NCBI GenBank assembly: GCA_900128585.1
Contig: LT642701.1
Span: 1-12,192, forward strand
Direction of reading: 5' to 3'
From: Stramenopiles sp. TOSAG23-3
Taxonomy: Eukaryota; Sar
Length of the DNA stretch: 12,192 nt
Position numbers and translations under genes: made by a program. Of the stretch, positions 5,377-12,192 are shown in pieces. The number at the start of each line of letters is the position of its first letter. The stretch's first letter is position 1. The notes beneath the pieces were generated by a model, which was not told the origin of the DNA, did not search any database, and saw only the letters and a program-made list of their open reading frames with translations.

Positions 5377-8361
5377 TTATATCTTTCGCAGTTCCGTATT
5401 TTTTGTCCATTGTATATCTTTGTCCGTGTCTGCCCCTTCGCCCTTTTTTCCATAAAAAGCAAGGACGATCATTGCTACTCCGAATATGAAAAAGGCGCAT
5501 CCCACAGTGTACAAAATAGAGCCCAATAAATTTATCATGTAGGGGATCTGGTTCAAACTAGCCGACAATGTGTCAATTTGCATCTTTGTTGCCCCCAGCT
5601 CGGTGACGGTGCTGAAGTAAGGCACAATAGTGGGCTTCACATTTTTCGAGTAAACCGGGGTGTCTTGAACTTTGATATAAACGCCACTGGCAATGTTGCC
5701 TTTCATAGCTTTCCCAGTGACCGGTTCAATGTCGAGACTCAGCTTGTCTTTATCTGTCGAAGTTATAGTGGCGCCATTTGCATCGACCACTTTGGCTTTA
5801 TATAGTGTTTTTGTCACCGACGCGATGTCGAACTTGTCGAACATACTCTGGGGGTCAGCAGAGCACCCATGGAAATCTTTGTTTCCGACGTATATGTCCA
5901 CATCATCCCGCTTCTTCAGATTGACCAGACACGTTGGGTTTAAAGCGTAACCGCCCTCTCGATCCGAACTGGTAGCTTCTTTAGTAAACCTGGTATATCC
6001 ATCGGGAGCAAACGTGCGAGTAACCACCGAACTATCGTCACCCTTTATCTTGGACATTTTGGAGAATTTTACAGTTGTGGTTCGCTGCAGTGGTCCAGTC
6101 CAAATTTTGAATTCCTCTGGAAACAAATCTTTCGTCTCTTTGTTTGCATCGTCGATCATTTTTTTCACATCGTCTTCACTTTTCGTAATATCTTGAATTT
6201 CGTAGTATGTTTTTTTCGCTTTGTTCGCTTTTACCAGCACGGGTGGCACAATGCCCGTCGTGAAACCTTCCACGGCAACTTCTTCTCCCCAAGTATTTTT
6301 GGTTGCATCCATAATAACACCGAACGGGTTCGTACGTTCCTTGAGCCCTTTCACTTTCGAGTTCCCGCCTACGCTCGCAACCTGTAACATCTTCTCATTC
6401 GAGGACTTGAATGCATACGAGGAAGAGTAGTAGTCCTTTTTTTTGTAATGGCAGGGTTTTTTGTACTTATCTTCTGGCTGCATGGGGGACGTTAAATACC
6501 AGCCTCGTCGACTTGGATCATCGGGAGCACCGCAATCTTGAGGTTCTTCATTTGCATCGAGGTTACGTGACCCTTCTTCTTTCAAGACGTCAACGAAAGC
6601 AGACTTCTCCCAGCATGCATCGTCATGGGTCACACCATCAGCTTGGTATGGCAGGTTCGAGTCCCCAAGAATCCCCGATGTACGAGAGCTGGTGCCCGCA
6701 TCAATTCCAAGCGCATCTTCTAAGTTGACTATGACAGCGTCCGTCCATCCAGTAAATATACTCTGGGATTCCAAGGTAATGAACATTCCTCCTTTATCAC
6801 CAGGTGCTTTGTCAGCGAGGGTATTCGCCAAAAAATTGGCGTAGCCGTACTTTTTCCAGCCTAGCTTGTTGAAGTAGCACGGTTTGAAGTTGGTGCAATC
6901 ACTGCTAGCGTCCGAGCAATTCAACCAGCCAAACTTCTTCGGTACCTGAGTAGCTGATGGAGTGTCTTTACAGCCCGTGTACGCTTTACATTTGTCGAAA
7001 CATTTGTCATTTGCTGCCAGTCTAGCCGCATTGCAGAATGGCTGCTTGACAGTTGCATCTATCGCATACTTTTCAGCCACGTAGTACGTGTAACTCTTCA
7101 TCGTTTGAAGTTCTTTGCAAGAAATCCCCCTACCGAGAGTATTGTTGAATGCGAGCAGGGCCTGGTTATCCCCGACACCTTTAAGGGCTGTCTCAAACGG
7201 TGCAGCACATGATATGTTATTTGTAGCGGTATAACCAACGAATATAGACTCAGGAATCCCCTTACCTATCATTCCATCGTAAGCCGCAGATATAGCGGCC
7301 CATCGAATACCTGCCCAGCCCGCTGGTAGGTTTGCAAGTGTTGGCGCTGTTTCGATGGGTTTTGAACCATCCGACATGTTGGCCCCCTGCAACAACCACT
7401 TGAAACGGTTGGTTTTGGTATCGTCCCAGCCGTTCAAATCGACTTGAGTGAGTGGGCGCGGTATTATTGCGGAGCCAGGGCTGCCGATATCGGCTTCCGA
7501 TCTGAGTAGAAAACACCCCAATTCTAGCGGATATAGCATCAGTGGATATTTATTGGTTAAGGAGAAGGAAGAATTCGAGCAATTGCCACGAAATTGAGCG
7601 GGAGTCATAAAGTCATTAGCGGTCGTCCCATTTGCATACAAACCAGTGCCCATCAACGTGGTCAGGGAAACCGAACCGAACAAGTACACGAGAAATTTTT
7701 CGTCTGCACCCAATCTTGCGATCAAGTTCAACAACCCTAGATACCCTGGATTCGGGTGTGTAATCGCATTATACGTTGCATCACCCGCATTTGTCCCTTT
7801 CGTGCAAGTCGTTGGCCACGCTGTCTTTGATGCCCCAGAATAATCCCAAGACGCGCACAATTTGTCGGTGGCGCAATCCGGGCACAGTTCCTTTGTTTTC
7901 TTATCGTCTATCATTCTCCACGAGCGTGAGGTTTCAGACACTGTATCGCCACTTTTTTCGAAGGTGTAAGTCCGGCTCTCACTCTTAAACACCCACGGGC
8001 CGCGCCGCTCTACCTCTGGTATGGCCCCGGAACTCAAAACGTCAGCTTCATTGTTAAGGTGGTACAAGTAATAGTGGGTTCTCGAAGAACTTTGGCATTT
8101 CGGTTCATTGTCGTCGTCCTCAAAATCGGATTTTTTCCATTTCCGTTTGGATTTGTCGAATGGGTACTTGAACTGACCTTTGTAAGCGCTGCAGCTCTCA
8201 ACACCTTTTAGCATGGAATCGAAGCTAGGAGCAGCAATTCCCTCAATACTGTCACGGGCAATAGTAAGAACAAACCACTCGCCTGCACCAACAGCAAATA
8301 CAATGCCGATAGCGCCGATAAGAGCACATATTGACCCGCAGAATAGAAAGTTTTTGTTCAT
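5377..8361 (-). CDS. Large CD36/LIMP-2-like two-span membrane protein
   Basis: A 994-residue protein with the CD36/scavenger receptor class B layout: a very short N-terminal tail, a membrane span (about 5-26), a long luminal or extracellular region, a second span (about 942-970) and a 24-residue tail. The N-terminal CD36 signature is at 98-127 (YLYHLNNEADVLSSGAIPEV, then RRGPWVFKSE), matching the family pattern N-x-x-x-V-x-x-G-x-x-P-x-v-x-x-x-GP. The C-terminal signature is at 828-915 (KDFHGCSADP, LDIEPVTGKAMKG, KNVKPTIVPYF), matching the family's PHF..ADP, DieP.tG and k...P.. elements. The region between is much longer than usual, with many cysteines (for example 443, 454, 458, 464, 482, 489, 495) and sequons (N244, N260, N263, N328, N382, N406, N481). 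Known relatives bind or transfer lipids or act as phagocytic or lysosomal receptors; the ligand here is unknown. The start ATG has an A-rich context (acaaaATG) and begins directly with the signal anchor. Confidence 0.85.
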   Translation of the reverse strand: MNKNFLFCGSICALIGAIGIVFAVGAGEWFVLTIARDSIEGIAAPSFDSMLKGVESCSAYKGQFKYPFDKSKRKWKKSDFEDDDNEPKCQSSSRTHYYLYHLNNEADVLSSGAIPEVERRGPWVFKSESRTYTFEKSGDTVSETSRSWRMIDDKKTKELCPDCATDKLCASWDYSGASKTAWPTTCTKGTNAGDATYNAITHPNPGYLGLLNLIARLGADEKFLVYLFGSVSLTTLMGTGLYANGTTANDFMTPAQFRGNCSNSSFSLTNKYPLMLYPLELGCFLLRSEADIGSPGSAIIPRPLTQVDLNGWDDTKTNRFKWLLQGANMSDGSKPIETAPTLANLPAGWAGIRWAAISAAYDGMIGKGIPESIFVGYTATNNISCAAPFETALKGVGDNQALLAFNNTLGRGISCKELQTMKSYTYYVAEKYAIDATVKQPFCNAARLAANDKCFDKCKAYTGCKDTPSATQVPKKFGWLNCSDASSDCTNFKPCYFNKLGWKKYGYANFLANTLADKAPGDKGGMFITLESQSIFTGWTDAVIVNLEDALGIDAGTSSRTSGILGDSNLPYQADGVTHDDACWEKSAFVDVLKEEGSRNLDANEEPQDCGAPDDPSRRGWYLTSPMQPEDKYKKPCHYKKKDYYSSSYAFKSSNEKMLQVASVGGNSKVKGLKERTNPFGVIMDATKNTWGEEVAVEGFTTGIVPPVLVKANKAKKTYYEIQDITKSEDDVKKMIDDANKETKDLFPEEFKIWTGPLQRTTTVKFSKMSKIKGDDSSVVTRTFAPDGYTRFTKEATSSDREGGYALNPTCLVNLKKRDDVDIYVGNKDFHGCSADPQSMFDKFDIASVTKTLYKAKVVDANGATITSTDKDKLSLDIEPVTGKAMKGNIASGVYIKVQDTPVYSKNVKPTIVPYFSTVTELGATKMQIDTLSASLNQIPYMINLLGSILYTVGCAFFIFGVAMIVLAFYGKKGEGADTDKDIQWTKNTELRKI

Positions 8362-8438
8362 TTTGTATGTCGTCGTTGTTTTTGTATGCTATCTGCAAAT
8401 TTCACTAATTTCAGTTTAACACATGAATGATTGTTACC

Positions 8439-8445
8439 TATTTTT
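8439..8445 (-). promoter_or_regulatory. Weak TATA-like box of gene 2
   Basis: aaaaata on the minus strand lies 77 nt before the gene 2 start codon, similar to the 66 nt seen for gene 1. The local background is not extremely AT-rich, but the match is poor. An ATG-TGT-TAA mini-frame (8416-8424) lies between it and the start codon. Confidence 0.18.
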
Positions 8446-8720
8446 CGAGACCTTTGCAGCACGACAGTTTGTGCAGACATTGGGAATATGATCCGGTTAC
8501 GACCCCCCTTTACGCGGAACACCAACTAACAACCCTCCCCAGCAAAAAAAGAACGAAAGAAGAGAAAAAAATTGGCTCGTAGATCCTCACAAAAATTGCC
8601 GAACAACATTACACAGCATCTAAACAAAAAAAGAAGAATACCCGAGCCGAGCAGAGCAACCGCTGGCGGCCACTGGCTGCTGTCGACCAAATTTTGATGA
8701 ACTAACACTCTGTCCATAAT

Positions 8721-8750
8721 AGTTTAATACTGTGTTGATGTATTAAAACT
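8721..8750. repeat. Hairpin, 8-bp perfect stem extended past a bulge
   Basis: tttaatac (8723-8730) pairs with gtattaaa (8740-8747) around a 9-nt loop. With one bulged A, the stem extends by ag/ct at its base. It lies about 360 nt upstream of gene 2 and far beyond the likely end of gene 3, so it is not an obvious terminator of either. Function unknown. Confidence 0.55.
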
Positions 8751-8877
8751 GAGAAAAAAAAGATCCAATTTTTCGAGCAGTACCAGACAGCAAAGGAAAC
8801 GATCCAAACTGAACTACAACAAAAATACTGCAACACTTTTGCAATGCTGTATAGTGTACGCAATATAGAAATATTAT

Positions 8878-8894
8878 TTCTTGTAGAACAAGAA
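8878..8894. repeat. Hairpin ttcttgt-aga-acaagaa
   Basis: A perfect 7-bp inverted repeat with a 3-nt loop. It lies about 25 bp from the C-rich tract at 8919-8950. No function can be assigned. Confidence 0.5.
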
Positions 8895-8918
8895 GCTCGA
8901 CCGGTAAAAATTGAATCA

Positions 8919-8950
8919 CCTCCCCCCCACCCACTCCACCAACTCCACCC
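8919..8950 (-). repeat. C-rich tract (G-rich on minus strand)
   Basis: The plus strand carries a seven-C run followed by several short C runs separated by a, ac or tc. The minus strand, which is the sense strand for gene 2, is therefore G-rich. It could form a G-quadruplex with one long loop or a two-tier structure. It lies about 560 bp upstream of gene 2. Confidence 0.5.
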
Positions 8951-9130
8951 GGCGGTAATTATATTTACTTGTCGACTTCGCGATTTAGAATACAGTGATA
9001 CCTGTACCTGGTATAATAAATTAATCTTGCCTTGAACTGTAAGTTACGTTTTCCTAATAATAATAAATCCTTTTGTTCTCCTCGTTTCAATTGTGTCAAC
9101 TCCCTTCTTCCGCTTTTATATAATTAGCGT

Positions 9131-9251
9131 CTACTGTATTTGTCTTTACTATGACTTCTTGGTCTTATTTATAGTTAAATGAATTGCGGCAAGGAGACCA
9201 AGCTATTTAATAGAGAGAGACCGCGGGGTGAAGATAGTCTGTCTACAGTAG
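9131..9251. repeat. Nested inverted repeats, possible structured RNA
   Basis: Three complementary pairs are nested in order: ctactgta/tacagtag (9131-9138/9244-9251), actat/atagt (9148-9152/9234-9238) and cttggtct/agaccaag (9158-9165/9195-9202). The segment is less AT-rich than its flanks, with an internal gagagagaccgcgggg stretch. It could be a folded non-coding RNA of about 120 nt on either strand or a DNA cruciform. No known RNA family is recognised. Confidence 0.3.
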
Positions 9252-9406
9252 CAACAAATTTTGTACTTATTTATCCGACTTGAAGTATGCATGAACCTTT
9301 TTTTAATTAAAAAACTAGCAGGGAGTTAGTATTAATATTATTACTAAAAATAACATCTAATATGACGACAAAACTCATTTATAAATAGACCCAAAAAATG
9401 TTTTCT

Positions 9407-9412
9407 TTTATT
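9407..9412 (-). terminator. Poly(A) signal candidate of gene 3
   Basis: The minus strand reads aataaa 91 nt after the stop codon of gene 3, in an A-rich context. Position and sequence fit a standard cleavage and polyadenylation signal. The AT-rich surroundings make chance occurrence possible. Confidence 0.35.
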
Positions 9413-9503
9413 TTCACTATACAATGTATGTTAATATTACAAGTACAATAAAGTTTTTAAACGATAGACCTCAATATAAAACCCAAAATTGACCCGGATC
9501 GTG

Positions 9504-11948
9504 TTACACCCACGGAGACCTTTTATCCAGTACTGGGTTGGGCCCCAGCCAAAATTCTAGGCGCACAACCCCCCCGGGCACATTCAATTCGCCCCAGTGC
9601 AAAATGGGCCCAGAGATATTTCTGCCGTTAAGAGTCCCGTGTTGGATGTAAACGTTAGATTCGTCCGTGGCTCCATGGGCTACAATGTTGATGTTCGATG
9701 CCCACGGGCGGACTACCGTGGCATTGGAAAAGGACGGGGACCCAATGACGAATTGGTCTGTTCCTGCCAAAGGGTAAAACCCTAGAGATGCCCACAGGTA
9801 CCATGCAGACATGGTACCGTAATCATCGTTCCCTGGAAGACCATCTTTTCCCGAACTTCCGTACACGTTCTTGCCGAGCCATCTTGTCCAGAACGCCGTC
9901 TTCGACTGCCGACCCGCAAACGGAAACAGCCACGGCGCCAGCAGGTCCGGTTCATTCCCAGCCCAGTAGTACGAATTCGCAAGAAAAGTCCCAAAGACCC
10001 ACTTGCCCCCCTGTTTCGGAGACCGCGAGTTGCCTATAAAATCATCCAAAGTGCCGACGAAGGATGCGTTGTTGTTGAAAAGCTGGACTAGCCCGCGCGG
10101 ATCGTGGGGCACGAACCACAGCCATTGAAGCGCGTCTCCCTCCGTGTAATCGTGCTCAAAAGGGTAGGGCGTTCGTGCCTCCCTTGCGGACGGACACTTG
10201 ACTGTCCCGTTCTTCGATCGAGGGCACATCAGCTTTGCATCCGAGGACCACAACTTCCTAAACGCGTTCCTAGAACGGTTGTAGAACTCGCTTGCGTCCA
10301 GTTCCAGCCCAAGAGACCCCGCCAGGGTAGATATGACACTGTCGTCGAAGGCGTACGCCAGGGTCAACGATACGGAGTGGCTGTCGTCCTCCGACGGCAC
10401 ATACCCAAACGTGAGGTAGTCTTTCACAGAGCTTCTCCCCCCGTGAGGACGCGGTGTTGTTGCCGCTAGCTTCATCTTCTCGTAGACGAACGTTTTGTTC
10501 AGTTTCCCCGCTTGCCCCTTTACCACCGCCTCAACTAGCGAGACCATGCCGTGGTTTCCAATCATACAGCCAGTGTAGACGTTCGCAAGGGGCCACCGTG
10601 GCAAATCGCCGCCGGCTCTGGCCATTTCCTGCATGGACGCAACGACATCTTCATAGACTTCTGGTTTGGTTAAACTGAGCCACGGGAACTGAGTCCGATG
10701 GACGTCCCATAGGCTCATGTCCGTGTAAGCAAATTTCCTTTTGTCGCCGGAGACATCGCCCACTCGGCGAACGTGGTCGTCCATCCCGCGATACACGCCA
10801 CCATACTCGGAGAACGTGGTGGGAGCCTTGTAGCTGTTGTACAACGACGAGTAAAACTTGGTCATCGATTCGTCGCTGGCGCTTCCCCCGTTTTCGTTTT
10901 CAATCAGCACGCTTCCCAAACAATCGTTCCAAACCTTTCTCGTGCTTTCAACCAGAGCATCAAACGGGACCGCGTGCTTTGGCGTACCGTTCTTGCCCAT
11001 GTTCAGCAAATTCACCAGGGCTTGGTCCTGGCTAACGAACGATAGTGCCACATTTGCCGTTACGAAATCCTTCCCCCCTCCTCTGCTTGGGCATTTCGTG
11101 AATAGAAACGTGCCCAGCGATCCGGTTTTAGACTGTGCGCGTGTTGAGGCTTTACCCAGAAGTTTTCCATTCTGCCATAGCCTTGCCTGTGCGCCACCTG
11201 GGAAATGAAGATCTGCCGACAGGAACATTGCTACCCCTCCCGAGTCGGCGCGTTTCGTAAGGGACCCCGCCATGACCATGGAGGCGTTGACGCGCAGCGA
11301 GGTTTCGCCAAGTTGGCTTACAGCAACAGTCGCAGTTTTGCACGATTTATCCCCATCGTTCATCGCAGTGTGACACACGTCCAACAGCACACCACACGTC
11401 GATTCATTCAAGGTTTGCATCCAAGTGTACTTGTGAGAGCCAGTGTGGGTGGACGTCGCGACAAGTTCAGCTTTGGCCGACGCTGGGCTCCCTAACTCAA
11501 CTCTGTAATACCCAGGCTCTGCGTGTTCAGTATCGTGGGAAAATTTGGCAGAATGGCCACTGGCTCTGGTCAACACCTGTTCGAGCTGAGAGTCTGAAAT
11601 TTTACTGCTCAGAACCAGGGGCAGAGCCCCGAAATTCCCGAAATCTCCGACCCCGGCACCAACCATGTGCGTGTGACTAAAAGCGCGAATGTAGCGGTCT
11701 TCAAAGTTGTAGCCACCGAAATGATCAAAAGAGAAGACTGCATCCTTTCCAAATATTTTAGCTGTAGTGTCAGGGCCTAAGCGCAATGCACCGAAAGGAA
11801 ATTGGGCGCCCGGATTTTGCCCACCGCTTCCAAAGCCACTCCCCCCCGAACCGATGAGAGGGTTCGCATACGAATTTGTTTGGGCTCTCGGTGACCCAAA
11901 AGTCAATCCCGCCAATAATAGCACGGAGTGCAACAAACAGGACTTCAT
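9504..11948 (-). CDS. Secreted GH92 alpha-mannosidase
   Basis: An 814-residue glycoside hydrolase of family GH92. These are calcium-dependent, inverting exo-alpha-mannosidases that trim mannose from N-glycans or yeast-type mannans. A signal peptide covers about 1-22 (LLHSVLLLAGL core). The N-terminal beta domain shows NPLIGSGGSG (29-38), NPGAQFPFG (45-53) and FSHTHMVGAG (90-99). The catalytic domain shows FAYTDMSLWDVHRTQFP (406-422), GGDLPRWP (446-453), YTEGDALQWLW (601-611, with E603 the expected general acid), GNEPD (664-668) and GLPGNDDYGTMSAWY (703-717, with D708/D709 holding the expected base). The length is normal and the C-terminal domain is complete. There is no membrane span or anchor signal, so it is probably secreted or delivered to a lysosome or food vacuole. 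Nine sequons (N181, N221, N320, N484, N557, N580, N627, N742, N777) fit passage through the ER. GH92 is mostly bacterial, so ancient transfer is possible. The precise linkage specificity cannot be read from the sequence. Confidence 0.95.
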   Translation of the reverse strand: MKSCLLHSVLLLAGLTFGSPRAQTNSYANPLIGSGGSGFGSGGQNPGAQFPFGALRLGPDTTAKIFGKDAVFSFDHFGGYNFEDRYIRAFSHTHMVGAGVGDFGNFGALPLVLSSKISDSQLEQVLTRASGHSAKFSHDTEHAEPGYYRVELGSPASAKAELVATSTHTGSHKYTWMQTLNESTCGVLLDVCHTAMNDGDKSCKTATVAVSQLGETSLRVNASMVMAGSLTKRADSGGVAMFLSADLHFPGGAQARLWQNGKLLGKASTRAQSKTGSLGTFLFTKCPSRGGGKDFVTANVALSFVSQDQALVNLLNMGKNGTPKHAVPFDALVESTRKVWNDCLGSVLIENENGGSASDESMTKFYSSLYNSYKAPTTFSEYGGVYRGMDDHVRRVGDVSGDKRKFAYTDMSLWDVHRTQFPWLSLTKPEVYEDVVASMQEMARAGGDLPRWPLANVYTGCMIGNHGMVSLVEAVVKGQAGKLNKTFVYEKMKLAATTPRPHGGRSSVKDYLTFGYVPSEDDSHSVSLTLAYAFDDSVISTLAGSLGLELDASEFYNRSRNAFRKLWSSDAKLMCPRSKNGTVKCPSAREARTPYPFEHDYTEGDALQWLWFVPHDPRGLVQLFNNNASFVGTLDDFIGNSRSPKQGGKWVFGTFLANSYYWAGNEPDLLAPWLFPFAGRQSKTAFWTRWLGKNVYGSSGKDGLPGNDDYGTMSAWYLWASLGFYPLAGTDQFVIGSPSFSNATVVRPWASNINIVAHGATDESNVYIQHGTLNGRNISGPILHWGELNVPGGVVRLEFWLGPNPVLDKRSPWV

Positions 11949-11981
11949 CTAGCCCTTTTCCCTGGTACGTCGTACACCCAT
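11949..11981 (-). promoter_or_regulatory. In-frame upstream ORF abutting gene 3 start
   Basis: ATG-GGT-GTA-CGA-CGT-ACC-AGG-GAA-AAG-GGC-TAG encodes MGVRRTREKG. It is in the same frame as gene 3 and its TAG immediately precedes the gene 3 ATG (TAGATG). If transcription starts upstream of 11981, ribosomes would meet this ORF first. Gene 3 would then depend on leaky scanning, reinitiation at the adjacent ATG, or stop read-through. The main ATG is favoured as the start because it opens the signal peptide directly. Confidence 0.4.
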
Positions 11982-12021
11982 TCTCTTCCCCGTTACTAAA
12001 GGGCTTCTTTATCGTTTCTCT

Positions 12022-12028
12022 TTTTATT
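12022..12028 (-). promoter_or_regulatory. Weak TATA-like box of gene 3
   Basis: aataaaa on the minus strand lies 73 nt before the gene 3 start codon. A start of transcription about 30 nt downstream would include the upstream ORF in the leader. The motif is weak in this AT-rich setting. Confidence 0.2.
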
Positions 12029-12192
12029 GACGAACGGAACTTTTCCTTTAAAAAAAGGAAGAAAATGGTTTTTTAAAAATTATTGTGATGTTTTTGAAAT
12101 AATAATAGCTCTACTAATAAATAATAGTCTAATAATAATATTATAATAATAGTAGACGACTAACAATAACACGTCGTAGTAATAAAATAAAA

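Larger units (their letters stand above)
8362..9503. other. Non-coding region between genes 3 and 2
   Basis: This 1.1-kb stretch should hold the upstream region of gene 2 (left end) and the 3' end of gene 3 (right end), both read leftward. I see no credible coding frame, tRNA or rRNA. Notable items are a TATA-like heptamer (8439-8445), two hairpins (8721-8750, 8878-8894), a C-rich tract (8919-8950), nested inverted repeats (9131-9251) and a poly(A) hexamer for gene 3 (9407-9412). Its length leaves room for an unrecognised non-coding RNA. Confidence 0.6.
11949..12192. other. Upstream region of gene 3
   Basis: No gene is seen. Reading leftward on the minus strand, the stretch contains AT-rich trinucleotide-like runs (12090-12192), a hairpin ttccttt/aaaggaa (12043-12049/12054-12060), a TATA-like aataaaa (12022-12028) and a 10-codon upstream ORF (11949-11981). 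The far end carries one inverted copy of the 10-mer found at 729 and 854. Confidence 0.6.

Noticed and set aside
6652-6662. ggttcgagtcc, a perfect match to the tRNA B-box consensus, suggesting a tRNA gene.
   Set aside because: The flanking bases do not form a T-stem, no A-box or anticodon arm is found upstream, and the site codes for part of the CD36-like protein. Coincidence.
8695-8752. Possible box C/D snoRNA: tgatga (8695-8700), ttgatgt (8735-8741) and ctga (8749-8752).
   Set aside because: The C box lacks the expected purine before it, there is no good D' box, the terminal stem is only T/A runs, and the C'-like box sits in the loop of an 8-bp hairpin that a C/D RNA would not need.
9504-11948. 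The GH92 gene as evidence of bacterial DNA or contamination.
   Set aside because: It lies in the same AT-rich intergenic setting as a DM10 axonemal gene, has no convincing ribosome-binding site, and encodes a product with a signal peptide and nine sequons. Transfer into a eukaryote is possible, contamination is not supported.
12085-12192. ataata/taa-rich terminal stretch as a telomeric or centromeric repeat.
   Set aside because: The units are irregular and mixed with other sequence. It resembles ordinary AT-rich intergenic low complexity in this window.
1-12192. A hidden mobile element, CRISPR array, toxin-antitoxin or defence system.
   Set aside because: No transposase, reverse transcriptase, integrase, long terminal or regularly spaced repeats were found on either strand. 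The three genes have unrelated, recognisable families.

Overview
The window reads as nuclear DNA of a single-celled, flagellated (or ciliated) eukaryote. Three long, uninterrupted reading frames, all in the standard code, lie in much more AT-rich, low-complexity flanks. None has a convincing Shine-Dalgarno site. Two of the products enter the secretory pathway and carry many N-glycosylation sequons, and the third belongs to a family found only in motile axonemes. I cannot place the organism to a lineage. An alveolate, stramenopile or similar intron-poor protist would fit, but nothing here decides it.

Layout: 1-940 is AT-rich and non-coding, with short repeats and hairpins. 941-1318 is a less AT-rich island with an unrecognised 125-codon minus-strand frame. 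1319-1926 is the upstream region of gene 1 and holds a TATA-like box and a possible intron. Gene 1 (1927-5211, +) encodes a 1,094-residue DM10/EF-hand protein of the EFHC/Rib72 type. A 165-bp gap separates it from gene 2 (5377-8361, -), a 994-residue CD36/LIMP-2-like protein with two membrane spans; the two genes converge. 8362-9503 is non-coding and holds several hairpins, a nested set of inverted repeats and a C-rich tract. Gene 3 (9504-11948, -) encodes an 814-residue secreted GH92 alpha-mannosidase. 11949-12192 is its upstream region and contains an unusual in-frame upstream ORF.

The three genes do not form an obvious pathway: one is an axonemal structural protein, one a membrane receptor or lipid-transfer protein, and one a secreted glycosidase. 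The most notable observation is in gene 1. Its third DM10 domain appears to be split by an inserted EF-hand pair, and an unusually long array of further EF-hands follows. The CD36-like protein is about twice the usual family length, because a large cysteine-rich region separates its two recognisable CD36 ends. The GH92 gene has a 10-codon upstream ORF in the same frame whose stop codon directly abuts the start codon. I saw no transposon, tRNA, rRNA, CRISPR array or defence system.
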